A program made the translations under genes and the position numbers. Below, one piece after another: positions 1 through 8,727 of a DNA stretch of 64,000 nucleotides (position 1 is the first letter of the stretch; each line of letters begins with the position of its first letter). The stretch is from Lentilactobacillus curieae (lineage in GTDB: Bacteria > Bacillota > Bacilli > Lactobacillales > Lactobacillaceae). The notes beneath the pieces are model-generated. The model ran no database searches. It was not told the DNA's origin and was given only the letters and a program-made list of their open reading frames with translations. The stretch lies in the NCBI RefSeq assembly GCF_000785105.2, contig NZ_CP018906.1, positions 1,178,001 through 1,242,000 on the forward strand. The letters are read 5' to 3'.

Positions 1-552
1 TCTGATAAGGGATTCCACTTGGCATTTAGCAAGCAAGGCGTGAATAATCAATTTCAATGGATTCTGGGTGGTTGGGAAAATCAGGATTCAATCATCAGAC
101 AGTTAGGTTCAGGAAATGATCAAAGTGAATGGGATCAATGCGCTTGGTCAATGGAAACAAACAAGGAATATCAGTTTGAAATTCAGGTGAGAAAACGAAA
201 CGTCAAGACTTATATTGACGGGGAAATAATGAATGATATCGACATATCACCATCCGTTATTCACTCGCTTTACCATAATTTAGTTTTTGATAAGAATAAC
301 AAAGAATATTATTTAAAATTGGTAAATGTAACGAATGATTCATTTGATGTTTCTTTAGATGATCCAATCTTTGTTGGTGCAAAGATTCATGAACTATCAG
401 GTGATCCAAAATCTGAAAATTTGACTGGGCAGGAAAATGTTCTAAGCCAAAAAGAGTATGAAGTTGATAGCTTAAAAGTTGAGGTTCCAAAATATTCGGT
501 GATAATTGTAGAAAGCCAACCACAGATTGATGGGAGTTATAAAAATGATTAA
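1..552 (+). CDS. Alpha-L-arabinofuranosidase, GH51-like, C-terminal part (5' end outside window)
   Basis: The frame is open from base 1, so this is the last ~183 residues of a longer protein. The stretch with GGWENQDSIIRQ, the KNxKTYIDG-like strand pattern and the closing all-beta segment ending in SVIIVE resemble the beta-sandwich C-terminus of GH51 alpha-L-arabinofuranosidases that carry an inserted laminin-G-like domain. The catalytic barrel is outside the window, so the family call rests on this tail and on the two arabinofuranosidase genes that follow directly. Its stop overlaps the next start by 8 bases, indicating translational coupling. No signal peptide can be assessed. Confidence 0.55.
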   Translation, partial: SDKGFHLAFSKQGVNNQFQWILGGWENQDSIIRQLGSGNDQSEWDQCAWSMETNKEYQFEIQVRKRNVKTYIDGEIMNDIDISPSVIHSLYHNLVFDKNNKEYYLKLVNVTNDSFDVSLDDPIFVGAKIHELSGDPKSENLTGQENVLSQKEYEVDSLKVEVPKYSVIIVESQPQIDGSYKND

Positions 553-2950
553 TATTGTCGAAACTGCAAATATTTTGTTGCAAGATAATGAGTTGTTGAC
601 ATACCAAAAAAATACTCAAAATTACTTATTGAGTTTGAACCCAGATAAATTTTTGGTTAATTTTTTTAATGTCGCTGGTATTGATGTACCAGGCAACCTT
701 GATTCGTATGGTGGTTGGGAGCGCAATGATGGTACAAACTTTAGGGGTCACTTTTTTGGTCATTATATATCGGCACTATCTCAATCAATTGTTGAAACTA
801 AAGATTCTAAGCTTAAGGATCAATTAATTGATAAGTTGACTCAGTCAGTCAACGGAATATTTACAGCCCAAGAAGTATATGGAAACAATCATCCAGATAG
901 TTATGGATATGTTTCTGCTTTTAGAGAATCTGCTTTAGATGAAGTTGAAGGGAAATTTGTTTCAGATTCAGAGAAAGAAAATGTTTTGGTGCCTTGGTAT
1001 GACCTTCATAAGATATTAGCTGGTTTAATAATGACCTACGATAATTTGCAAGAAATCGATGGAAATCTGGCAAGTAAAGCTTTGGATGCCGCCAAAAATT
1101 TCGGCGATTATGTATACAATCGAGTAACAAAGTTAACTGATAAAGATCAAATGCTTAAAACTGAGTATGGTGGGATGAATGATGCTTTGTATCATTTGTT
1201 TGCCATCACAAATGACAAGCGCCATCTCATTGCTGCTCAATATTTTGATGAAGTTAAATTATTTGAAGAGCTTAGCAACAACCACGATGTGTTATCGGGA
1301 TTGCATGCGAATACCACGATTCCTAAACTCTTAGGAGCAATCCGAAGGTATGAACTGTTTAATAACTCGAGTGAGCTTGCTAATGAAAATCTCTCAGCTA
1401 CAGAATTAAATAATTTAAATATGTATTTTACTGCTGCTAAGAATTTTTGGGACATCGTTACAGAACACCATACTTATGTAACCGGAGGTAACAGTCAGGC
1501 AGAACACTTCCATGATGCTGATAAGCTTTATCATGATGCGGTTATTGAAGATGGTGGCTTAACATGTGAAACTTGCAATTCGCATAACATGCTTAAATTA
1601 ACACGTGAGCTTTACCGAATTACTAAAGATGAAAAGTATTTGGACTATTACGAAAAGACATATTTGAACGCAATTATGGGATCTCAAAATCCACAGTCTG
1701 GGATGATGACCTATTTTCAACCAATGGCTTCAGGATTTTTGAAAGTATTTAACCGACCATTTGATGAATTTTGGTGCTGTACTGGAACTGGAATTGAAAG
1801 CTTTACCAAACTTACCGATTCGTATTATTACCTGGATAACGGTTCGTTGATAATTGGTATGTATATTTCAAATACATTGAATGACCCAAAGATTAATCTT
1901 GATCTAAGTATAAAAGCGAATAGACAGACTGGCCATGTAGATATCAAGGTTAGTCCATTGGATAGATCAAAACCAGTTCAAATAAAGTCAATTAAATTGA
2001 GGGTTCCAGAGTGGGCTAAGTCTGGCAGTTCAATAACAATCAACGACCAGACAGAAAATATATCATCAGAAAGTGGATTTAGAGATGTTGAAATAAGCAA
2101 TCAATTAAGCGAGATTTCACTTAACCTTAAGCAGGATATCACAATAGAATCAACTCCTGATAATCGTGAGTATGTATCTTTTAAATATGGTCCGTACGTT
2201 TTAGCCGGACTATTGCCTGACTATAAGTTAGATGATGATCGACCAACTGGTATTCTGGTTCGTAGCTCGACACCTGATGAATCAGCGGTTGGAACGTTAA
2301 CTACTAATGATAAATTTAGTCTCTGGCAGAGCCAAGTTACGACAAAAGCTCAACCTAAGACGGATGAACGCTATCTCTTTAAGTTTTCGATTCCTGGAAT
2401 TGAAGAAGACGTTAATTTTGTCCCTTATTACCAAGTATATGATAAAAGGTACAGCGTGTATTTTCAGTGGCAACAGGAAGGCAGTGAAGCTGCCAAACAA
2501 AGGGAAAGTGAACTTGAGAAAATTAGGAGCCGACAAAAGAGTGTGGTAGATGAGCTTACTAACTTTGATGAAAACAACTTTGAATATAATAAGCAAATTG
2601 AGTCAATTTATTCTGAAATTGGCGCCTTTCGAGGCAAACGCTACCGGGTTGCTCGTGAAAATGGCTGGTTCTCTTATGTATTTCGTAACGAAATTAAACA
2701 AAAGGTGATAATTGAGCTGACATTAAATTTAGCAGATGTAGGCAAAGTGGTGGCCTTACAGATTGGTGATCAAAAGGAGCAATTCACAGTGGCTGCTCCC
2801 GACCCGTGGATGCTAGATAAGTCGGAATTTTTCATTAAAAAGTTGAAGATAACTCATTTGAATAATGAACCAATTATTCCGTTGAAATTTTATGGTAGTG
2901 ATAAAGCCGCAAGAATTTTTGGAATTACCATTCGAAAAGAGGAAGCATAA
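545..2950 (+). CDS. Beta-L-arabinofuranosidase, GH146/GH127 (former DUF1680) family
   Basis: This 801-residue protein should release beta-linked L-arabinofuranose from plant arabino-oligosaccharides. The (alpha/alpha)6-barrel family signature is complete: a Glu/Cys pair in LTCETCNSHNMLKL (about E342, C344) and the paired cysteines of FWCCTGTGIES (about C411, C412), which in this family bind zinc and supply the Cys nucleophile. The NMLKL and CCTGTG forms look closer to GH146 than to the bifidobacterial GH127 enzyme. There is no signal peptide, so it is cytoplasmic. ATG 545 is preferred over the upstream in-frame ATG at 527 because GGGAG at 532-536 lies 8 bases ahead. It sits in an operon with the flanking arabinofuranosidase genes. 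Confidence 0.85.
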   Translation: MINIVETANILLQDNELLTYQKNTQNYLLSLNPDKFLVNFFNVAGIDVPGNLDSYGGWERNDGTNFRGHFFGHYISALSQSIVETKDSKLKDQLIDKLTQSVNGIFTAQEVYGNNHPDSYGYVSAFRESALDEVEGKFVSDSEKENVLVPWYDLHKILAGLIMTYDNLQEIDGNLASKALDAAKNFGDYVYNRVTKLTDKDQMLKTEYGGMNDALYHLFAITNDKRHLIAAQYFDEVKLFEELSNNHDVLSGLHANTTIPKLLGAIRRYELFNNSSELANENLSATELNNLNMYFTAAKNFWDIVTEHHTYVTGGNSQAEHFHDADKLYHDAVIEDGGLTCETCNSHNMLKLTRELYRITKDEKYLDYYEKTYLNAIMGSQNPQSGMMTYFQPMASGFLKVFNRPFDEFWCCTGTGIESFTKLTDSYYYLDNGSLIIGMYISNTLNDPKINLDLSIKANRQTGHVDIKVSPLDRSKPVQIKSIKLRVPEWAKSGSSITINDQTENISSESGFRDVEISNQLSEISLNLKQDITIESTPDNREYVSFKYGPYVLAGLLPDYKLDDDRPTGILVRSSTPDESAVGTLTTNDKFSLWQSQVTTKAQPKTDERYLFKFSIPGIEEDVNFVPYYQVYDKRYSVYFQWQQEGSEAAKQRESELEKIRSRQKSVVDELTNFDENNFEYNKQIESIYSEIGAFRGKRYRVARENGWFSYVFRNEIKQKVIIELTLNLADVGKVVALQIGDQKEQFTVAAPDPWMLDKSEFFIKKLKITHLNNEPIIPLKFYGSDKAARIFGITIRKEEA

Positions 2951-2952
2951 CA

Positions 2953-3921
2953 ATGACTAATTACATCAATCCCGTTGTAGTTCAGCGGGCAGACCCTTTC
3001 ATATATAAACATTCTGACGGGTATTACTATTTTTCTGCCAGTGTTCCTGAGTATGACAGAATTGAATTACGCAGAGCAAAGACAATTAATGGTTTAGCTC
3101 ACGCGACTCCAAGGACAATTTGGAAAAAACACGAAACGCCTGGAGTAATGGATAACTTGATTTGGGCGCCTGAAATACATTGGATTGATGGAGTTTGGTA
3201 TATCTATTTTGAAGCTGAAAGTACTGTGTTTAATTCCAATGGTGGTGCTGATCACCCACATAGAATGTTTTGCATAAGTTCAGATCTAGAAAATCCAATG
3301 GACTTCTCGGGATGGGTGGAAAAAGGGCAGATTGAAACCCCAATTGATAGTTTTAGTTTAGATGAAACTGTTTTTGAGCTAAATGGTAACTTAATGATGG
3401 TCTGGGCACAAAAAGATCCAGCAATCGAAGGCAGTTCCAACTTATATATTGCGCAGATGAAGAATCCATGGACTATTGGTAGCGAGCCGGTGATGATAAG
3501 CACGCCAACTTTTGATTGGGAAAAACGGAGATTTGCGGTTAATGAGGGCCCGGCAGTGATAGTAAAAAATGGTATGGTGTTTATTACCTATTCTGCCAGT
3601 GCTACCGATGAAAATTACTGTGTAGGAATGCTGTATGCGAAGGATAGCTCAGATTTACTTAATGCAGATTCGTGGACGAAATTAGACCATCCTGTATTTG
3701 AGAGTAATCCAGAAAATCACCAGTATGGTCCTGGCCATAATTCCTTTACCAAGTCAGAAGATGGGCGGCAAGACCTGATTGTGTATCATTGCCGTGATTA
3801 CAAAGATATTGATGGTGACCCACTATACGACCCCAATAGGCATACGATGGTTCAACCATTTACATGGGATCAGAATGGATTTCCGGTGTTTGGTAAGCCA
3901 GTCTCGAATAATTATGATTAA
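2953..3921 (+). CDS. Glycoside hydrolase family 43 exo-alpha-L-arabinofuranosidase
   Basis: A 322-residue cytoplasmic five-bladed beta-propeller hydrolase. The N-terminus NPVVVQRADPF and the VPEYDRIELRRAKTI stretch match the GH43 subgroup (subfamily 26 type) that cleaves terminal alpha-L-arabinofuranose from arabino-oligosaccharides. The three expected carboxylates are visible: base D14 in RADPF, pKa-modulating D137 in SLDETVFE, and acid E198 in VNEGPAV. The gene starts two bases after the GH146 stop, with an AGAGGAAG ribosome binding site inside that gene, so the two are co-translated. A strong terminator follows. The linkage specificity is inferred from the family and not proven. Confidence 0.85.
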   Translation: MTNYINPVVVQRADPFIYKHSDGYYYFSASVPEYDRIELRRAKTINGLAHATPRTIWKKHETPGVMDNLIWAPEIHWIDGVWYIYFEAESTVFNSNGGADHPHRMFCISSDLENPMDFSGWVEKGQIETPIDSFSLDETVFELNGNLMMVWAQKDPAIEGSSNLYIAQMKNPWTIGSEPVMISTPTFDWEKRRFAVNEGPAVIVKNGMVFITYSASATDENYCVGMLYAKDSSDLLNADSWTKLDHPVFESNPENHQYGPGHNSFTKSEDGRQDLIVYHCRDYKDIDGDPLYDPNRHTMVQPFTWDQNGFPVFGKPVSNNYD

Positions 3922-3922
3922 A

Positions 3923-3957
3923 AAAAGCTCGGCACCTTAACGGTGTCGAGCTTTTGC
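3923..3957 (+). terminator. Rho-independent terminator of the arabinofuranosidase operon
   Basis: The stem AAGCTCGGCACC pairs with GGTGTCGAGCTT around a short TTAAC loop and is flanked by A and T runs. The gene on the other strand ends at 3966, so it probably works in both directions. Confidence 0.85.
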
Positions 3958-3965
3958 TTTGAAAA

Positions 3966-4304
3966 TTATTCAGTGGTGATTCCTGTAAAGTTATTAAATA
4001 CATCTGCTAAAGTCTTGCCCTTTTCAGCGAACTTCTTGTTAAGAAGTAGTTGACGGAAGTCTTCAATTGAAATGTTTTCAGTTTGCTTCAATGGTAGTGA
4101 TGGTGTACCGGCTGCAACAGTTAATCCAGTAGTCATTGTGATGATGATTCCTTTAGAACTGTTGTAGTGAACCGTATAGTATTCGAAGTATGCGTTAGTT
4201 TCGTATGATCCTTCGAGTACTTGATTCTTTGAGAAGTAGTCTAAGATAAATTTTTCGAATTGTTCTTTTGAGTTTAGGGTTGTGTTAGAAATTTTTTCAG
4301 TCAT
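3966..4304 (-). CDS. Small conserved protein of unknown function, paralogue of the gene at 15596
   Basis: A 112-residue acidic cytoplasmic protein with no signal peptide or membrane segment. I do not recognise the family. It aligns without long gaps to the 121-residue protein at 15596-15961: both have a Phe-rich ILDYF/ITDYF start, GSYE...YYEYYTV-type core, GI(I/V)ITxxTGL, PLK/PFKQ, SIEDFR(Q/N)L and a closing KKFA...LADVF. Start ATG 4304 has an AAGGAGA site ahead of it. Both copies lie next to plant-polysaccharide genes, which suggests a shared accessory role, for example carbohydrate binding or regulation. That is inference only. Confidence 0.7.
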   Translation of the reverse strand: MTEKISNTTLNSKEQFEKFILDYFSKNQVLEGSYETNAYFEYYTVHYNSSKGIIITMTTGLTVAAGTPSLPLKQTENISIEDFRQLLLNKKFAEKGKTLADVFNNFTGITTE

Positions 4305-4635
4305 TATATTATCTCCTTAAAAATTAAAACTGATATATTACCTTTCAACAACACCTATTCTAAAGAGGTTTTCTGAAAATGCAAGTTTTAAACACTAAAA
4401 ATTTACTAAAAAACGGCTTGAAAGCCCTTTATTACGGCAATGAAAGAACATGAAAACGGGTGTCGGAGTAGACGCTGCGCAATTTTAAAATTAAATTCAA
4501 AATTTTTTTATTAATGCTGAAAAACAAGCCTTAAAATTGCTAAATTTGATGCTTTTGACAAAGAATTTTGCGTTCATCTTCATTATTTTAACTTCAAAAG
4601 ATGAAGGCAGTCATTAAAGGAGATTTTATTAGTTA
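4305..4635. other. Non-coding stretch
   Basis: AT-rich intergenic DNA carrying the leader of the small gene at 3966-4304. I see no convincing reading frame, repeat or RNA structure, apart from a weak inverted repeat near 4577-4606 (CATCTTC and GAAGATG-like arms). Confidence 0.5.
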
Positions 4636-4639
4636 ATAA

Positions 4640-4673
4640 AAAGCATTGGGACCTATGGAAATCCCAGTGCTTT
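4640..4673 (-). terminator. Terminator of the GH27 gene
   Basis: The arms AAGCATTGGGA and TCCCAGTGCTT (one G-T wobble) flank a 10-base loop. Read on the minus strand, the hairpin is followed by a T-rich tract. Confidence 0.75.
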
Positions 4674-4736
4674 AGTTTTTGTCTAGGTGAAATAACTAAA
4701 AGTCACCTCCTTTAAGTTATAAATATTTTTTAAAGT

Positions 4737-6005
4737 TTACTGCTCAATTAAGCAGACATCATGTGAAGCAATTGATACGGACGAAGATGCAGTTAAATCA
4801 GTTTCTTCCCAACAGAGTTTTCCTTTTTTGGAAATGTCTAGCGAAGTGAGAATTGAATCTAAATTGTTAATAGCAGAAGATGAAATGTTAAAAATTGCAA
4901 AGTATTTGTGTTCTGCCGAATCTGCTTCCCAGACAATATAATCCTCATTTCTGAACAGTTGATATTTTTCTAAAATATGATCATCCATTGTTAGTATGGT
5001 TTTGTTTGTGAGGAGGCTAGTGGTCCAATCATCAAGATCCGGAAGTTCACCACCCATGATTAATGGCGACTGCATCATTCCCCAAAGAGTCATCATTGTT
5101 TTTTGCTCAGGTTTAGTAAAACGAGTTTGGCGGTTACCACCGGGGCCATCAACTGAGCGAATTCCAATATGTCCTAGCGGAAGCATGTCACAATCTGGCC
5201 AGTTTCCTGGGCGTGACATTGCTGACCATTTTTCTGCTCGGTCAAACATGTTCAAAAGTAAGTTCCATTGATCCCAAAAGTCATTAGTGATTCTCCACAT
5301 GTTGGCATTTCTTTGAAGGAAGGCGCCATTTTCAACTGGTGCAGGACCTGGGGACAATGAAAGAACCATGTCTTTACCAGTCTTATCGATGGCTTTTCGT
5401 AAGGCAACGACTTCTTTTTTCAATGTACCGTTATAGATTGATGAATTAGCAATATCATCGCATTTGATGAAGTCAACACCCCAAGAAGCGTAAAGTTCCA
5501 TCAATGAATCGTAATATAATTGTCCTTCAGGTATATCAACGTTCACACCTTACATGTCTGAATTCCAAGGACAAATTGAATTGAGTGCAATATCACGAGC
5601 AGTTTTGTTAGTTCCCTTGATTGCGGTTGCGTTATGAACTGCTTGGCGAGGAATTCCCCGCATAATGTGGATTCCAAATTTTAAGCCCAGCGAATGGATA
5701 TAATCAGCAAGCTCAGTGAATCCGCTTCCATTTTTAGCGGAAGGAAATCTTTTTTCATCTGGAATCAAACGAGAAAATTCATCCATCACTAATGGGTAGA
5801 AGTTATGGTAAGCCGAAGAGTTAGCAGTTGGCTCGTACCATTGTATATCTACAACAACATATTCATACCCAAAATTCTTTAAGTTTTTAGCCATATATTC
5901 TGCGTTACGGCGAACTTCATCTTCTTTTACTGAGGCTCCGTAACTATCCCAACTGTTCCAGCCTTTTGGTGGAACTGCTGCAAATTCACGAAATTCTTCT
6001 TTCAT
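4737..6005 (-). pseudogene. GH27 alpha-galactosidase-like gene interrupted by one in-frame TAA
   Basis: Reading through one stop gives a complete ~420-residue GH27 protein. The first part has PPKGWNSWDSYG, the barrel start. The second has VDFIKCDD with the expected Asp nucleophile and RPGNWPDCDMLPLG with the Asp acid/base. The stop (bases 5550-5552) falls in CPWNSDM-stop-GVNVD, where relatives usually have Tyr, so one base change in a Tyr codon explains it. Downstream of the stop only a GTG without a good ribosome binding site could restart, so the product is probably inactive. ATG 6005 follows AAGGAG. Substrates in this family include alpha-galactosides and beta-L-arabinopyranosides. Confidence 0.8.
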
Positions 6006-6417
6006 AGTTAACTCCTTCAAGGTCGTTATAATTATATGGAACTGGTTTTCCTAATATTGGCGCTTGCTATTCAAGTACCAATGGACAGCCTATGGTTTTC
6101 ATTAAGCATTGCTTTGCGTAATTTCGTTAAATTATCAGTATTTGAGTACTCACATCCTTATTTACTTTTATAATCTCTAAACAATTTTTTATTCATATCT
6201 TTATCATACGAGCTTATAAAACGCTTTCAATGCTAATGCCAGTTTTTGATGGCTTTTTTAAAAAGCAGTAAATGTTTTAGTTTCGTTTCTACTACTTTGT
6301 ACATAACAGTTCATTGTATAATTAATAAAAATGTTAATGAATTCGCATACTATAATTTTTTAAGTTTAGGTCTTTGGTTAAAAACCAAAAATAATATTTA
6401 CGTACTGCTTTTTTTCC
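6006..6417. other. Intergenic region with upstream sequences of two divergent units
   Basis: Contains the promoter side of the GH27 gene, including a cre-like site listed separately, and the sequence ahead of the MerR promoter. An open frame at 6246-6476 has no ribosome binding site and a non-protein-like composition, so I do not call it. Confidence 0.5.
6216..6229 (-). promoter_or_regulatory. Candidate CcpA cre box upstream of the GH27 gene
   Basis: On the minus strand the sequence TGAAAGCGTTTTAT matches the cre consensus TGWAANCGNTNWCA at most positions; the last two bases differ. The site lies ~210 bases upstream of the GH27 start. Catabolite control is expected for a glycosidase gene. 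Confidence 0.55.
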
Positions 6418-6448
6418 TTGACCTCCAGCCCACTCTAAGTCGTACTCT
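6418..6448 (+). promoter_or_regulatory. MerR-type promoter with 19-bp spacer
   Basis: -35 TTGACC and -10 TACTCT are separated by 19 bases, the over-long spacing typical of promoters twisted into activity by MerR proteins. The spacer holds an imperfect dyad (GACCTCCAG and CTCTAAGTC arms). It drives the MerR gene that starts 25 bases downstream. Confidence 0.8.
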
Positions 6449-6472
6449 ATACACATACCAAGGAGGCACACT

Positions 6473-6886
6473 ATGAAAATTGGTGAATTTAGCGAGAAGG
6501 TTGGACTATCAGTCTTTACACTCCGTTATTACGAAGATGAAGGGCTGATTCGGCCGCAGCGTGATGAAAATAATCGGCGCTATTACACAGATCAAGATGC
6601 CCGCTGGCTTATGTTTGTCCTGCATTTAAAAGGTACCGGAATGACGATGGAAGAAATCCAGCAATACATTAAGCTCCGGGCAATTGGCGATTCCACGATT
6701 TTAGAGCGCAAGGAACTATTAAAAAAGGTTAGTCAGCGCGCAAAAAATGAAATCAAGGAACTCCAAGCAAATTTACGAGTAATCAACCATAAGATTGACT
6801 GGTATTCAGGAAAGTTAGACTCCACGATTTCTGATAGTGAGTCCTTCAAGGAATATCTTGAAAGAATGGGTGAGCAAAGTGACTAA
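6473..6886 (+). CDS. MerR family transcriptional regulator
   Basis: A 137-residue regulator. The N-terminal winged helix (residues 1-70: IGEFSEKVGLSVFTLRYYE, then EGLIRP...NNRRYY) is classical MerR, followed by a dimerising coiled coil (about 80-120). It has no cysteine-rich metal loop, so it resembles the AdhR/thiol-or-aldehyde type more than metal sensors. An AAGGAGG site lies 6 bases ahead of ATG 6473. It heads a four-gene operon with cupin, CMD-like protein and alcohol dehydrogenase and has its own 19-bp-spacer promoter, so it probably autoregulates and induces the operon in response to a reactive carbonyl or a related compound (inference). Confidence 0.9.
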   Translation: MKIGEFSEKVGLSVFTLRYYEDEGLIRPQRDENNRRYYTDQDARWLMFVLHLKGTGMTMEEIQQYIKLRAIGDSTILERKELLKKVSQRAKNEIKELQANLRVINHKIDWYSGKLDSTISDSESFKEYLERMGEQSD

Positions 6887-7292
6887 AAATGAAGAGGTTA
6901 AAAACGGCGTGATTTTTGACCGTGGTGATTTGAACGAAGCATTTGCAAAATATTTTGTTGGTAATAGTTATTTGAATCATCTGGTGACTGATCCAGAAGT
7001 AAACGTAGGTGTTGGGGTGGTGACATTTGAACCGGGAACCAGAAACAACTGGCATATTCATCATGATGGCTACCAAATTCTGTTGGTAACCGGTGGTGAA
7101 GGCTGGTATCAAGAAGATGGCAAACCAGCTCAGAAATTAACTGCTGGTGACGTAATCGTCACTCATGATGGTGTCAAACATTGGCATGGAGCTACAAGTA
7201 ATAGTTGGTTCTCCCATATCGCAATTACAGCGGGAACCCCTGAATGGCTCGAACCCGTTAGCGATAAAGTTTATAATAAATTGGAGGGATAA
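6870..7292 (+). CDS. Cupin-domain protein
   Basis: A ~140-residue single-domain cupin. The two cupin motifs are clear: GTRNNWHIHHDGYQILLVTG with metal-binding histidines, then GDVIVTHDGVKHWHGA. There is no ATG in frame near the start; GTG 6870 (or GTG 6879) is the best choice and overlaps the end of the MerR gene by 17 bases, indicating translational coupling. Cupins next to carboxymuconolactone-decarboxylase-like genes are common in lactic acid bacteria, and their substrate is usually unknown. Metal-dependent isomerase, oxygenase and sensor roles are all possible. Confidence 0.85.
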   Translation: MSKVTKNEEVKNGVIFDRGDLNEAFAKYFVGNSYLNHLVTDPEVNVGVGVVTFEPGTRNNWHIHHDGYQILLVTGGEGWYQEDGKPAQKLTAGDVIVTHDGVKHWHGATSNSWFSHIAITAGTPEWLEPVSDKVYNKLEG

Positions 7293-7295
7293 AAC

Positions 7296-7610
7296 ATGAA
7301 AAAACAAACAGCTGGTCGTGAAAAACTGGGTGACTTTGCCCCCAAGTTTGCCGAACTAAATGATGATGTTTTGTTTGGTGAAGTTTGGTCGCGTGAGCAG
7401 GAGATGTCACCACGTGATCGAAGTTTGATTACTTGTTCAGCCCTCATGGCACAAGGACTATTTCCCCAATTGGAGAGCCATATGAAGATTGCTAAGCAAA
7501 ATGGCGTTACTAAAGACGAAATGGTCGAACTAATTACCCAACTGGCGTTTTATACTGGTTGGCCCAAGGCGTGGTCAGCATTTGGCATCGCTAAGGAAAT
7601 ATTCGAATAG
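7296..7610 (+). CDS. Carboxymuconolactone decarboxylase (CMD/AhpD-like) family protein
   Basis: A 104-residue all-helical protein. The WSREQEMSPRDRSLITCSAL segment and the following ESHMKIAKQNGVTKDEMVEL and QLAFYTGWP blocks are the CMD domain. It lacks the CxxC of AhpD peroxidases, having only one Cys in this core, so a peroxidase role is unlikely. It lies 3 bases after the cupin gene with GGAGGG ahead of the ATG, in the MerR operon. The cupin-CMD pairing suggests a two-protein detoxification or isomerisation step. Confidence 0.85.
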   Translation: MKKQTAGREKLGDFAPKFAELNDDVLFGEVWSREQEMSPRDRSLITCSALMAQGLFPQLESHMKIAKQNGVTKDEMVELITQLAFYTGWPKAWSAFGIAKEIFE

Positions 7611-7636
7611 TTTTAAATTTTAGGGAGGATTTTGAA

Positions 7637-8677
7637 ATGAAAGAAGCAATTTTAGTTAAACCAGGTGAAATGGAGATTACCGACAAGGATATCCCCATGA
7701 TTGAACAACCTAGTGACGTGATTTTGAAGGTTGTGCGTACCTGTGTTTGTGGTTCAGATTTATGGAACTATCGAGGAATTAACGATGTTAAGCCTGACCA
7801 GATTAATTCTGGGCATGAAGCTTTGGCAATCGTTGAAAGCGTTGGTGACGATGTAACCACCGTTAAGCCAGGTGACTTTGTGATTGCACCATTTACCCAT
7901 GGATGTGGCCATTGTGCTGCTTGTTTAGCCGGATTTGATGGCTCGTGTCAAAACCATACCGATAACTTTAGTGAGGGTGTTCAAGCTGAATATGTGCGGT
8001 TCCAATATGGGCAATGGGCATTGGTAAAAGTCCCTGGTAAGCCAGACGATTACAGTGAAGGGATGTTAAAATCCTTGTTAACTTTGGCTGATGTGATGGC
8101 CACTGGTTATCATGCTGCCCAAGTCGCAAACGTTTCTGCAGGCGATACTGTGGTCGTAATGGGTGACGGAGCGGTTGGCCTTTGTGGAATTATCGCTGCT
8201 AAGATGAAGGGCGCTAAAAAGATTATTTCTACTAGTCGGCATGAGGATCGGTTAGCGCTTGCCAAAGAATTTGGGGCAACCGACAACGTTGCTACCCGTG
8301 GTGACGAAGCCGTCCGTGACATTATGGCACTCACAAACAACCAAGGTGCTGACGCAGTCCTTGAGTGTGTGGGAACTGAGCAATCAACCGAGACCGCCCT
8401 TCAAGTCGGCCGTCCAGGAGCAATTGTCGGCCGTGTTGGGTTGCCACATACTGCAAGTCAAGATATGACTGGCTTGTTCTACCAAAACCTTCAAGTTGCA
8501 GGTGGTCCAGCTTCTGTAACGACCTATGATAAGCAAGCATTACTAAAAGCTGTTCTTGACGGTGAAATCAATCCAGGTAAGGTGTTTACAAATACTTATT
8601 CATTGTCTGAAATTGATCAGGCATATAAGGATATGGATTCACGTAAGACAGTGAAGGCATATGTAGTAGTCGAATAA
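7637..8677 (+). CDS. Zinc-dependent alcohol dehydrogenase (MDR superfamily)
   Basis: A 346-residue medium-chain dehydrogenase. The N-terminal catalytic domain has TCVCGSD (catalytic zinc Cys), SGHEA (zinc His) and the structural zinc loop GCGHCAACLAG...SCQNH. The Rossmann domain has the GDGAVGLCG dinucleotide loop; the following SRHEDR with a basic residue hints at NADP(H). It is the last gene of the MerR operon, 26 bases after the CMD gene with a GGGAGGA site. Likely role: reduction of an aldehyde or ketone sensed by the MerR protein. A bidirectional terminator follows. Confidence 0.9.
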   Translation: MKEAILVKPGEMEITDKDIPMIEQPSDVILKVVRTCVCGSDLWNYRGINDVKPDQINSGHEALAIVESVGDDVTTVKPGDFVIAPFTHGCGHCAACLAGFDGSCQNHTDNFSEGVQAEYVRFQYGQWALVKVPGKPDDYSEGMLKSLLTLADVMATGYHAAQVANVSAGDTVVVMGDGAVGLCGIIAAKMKGAKKIISTSRHEDRLALAKEFGATDNVATRGDEAVRDIMALTNNQGADAVLECVGTEQSTETALQVGRPGAIVGRVGLPHTASQDMTGLFYQNLQVAGGPASVTTYDKQALLKAVLDGEINPGKVFTNTYSLSEIDQAYKDMDSRKTVKAYVVVE

Positions 8678-8683
8678 GATAAA

Positions 8684-8727
8684 AAAGCTCAGGCAGTTTT
8701 GAATTTTAAAACTGTCTGAGCTTTCTT
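8684..8727. terminator. Bidirectional terminator between convergent genes
   Basis: Near-perfect arms AAAGCTCAGGCAGTTTT and AAAACTGTCTGAGCTTT, with A/T runs on both sides, serve the dehydrogenase operon and the convergent TetR gene. Confidence 0.9.

Noticed and set aside
6246-6476. 76-codon open frame upstream of the MerR gene
   Set aside because: No ribosome binding site, atypical composition, and it runs over the MerR promoter and ribosome binding site.
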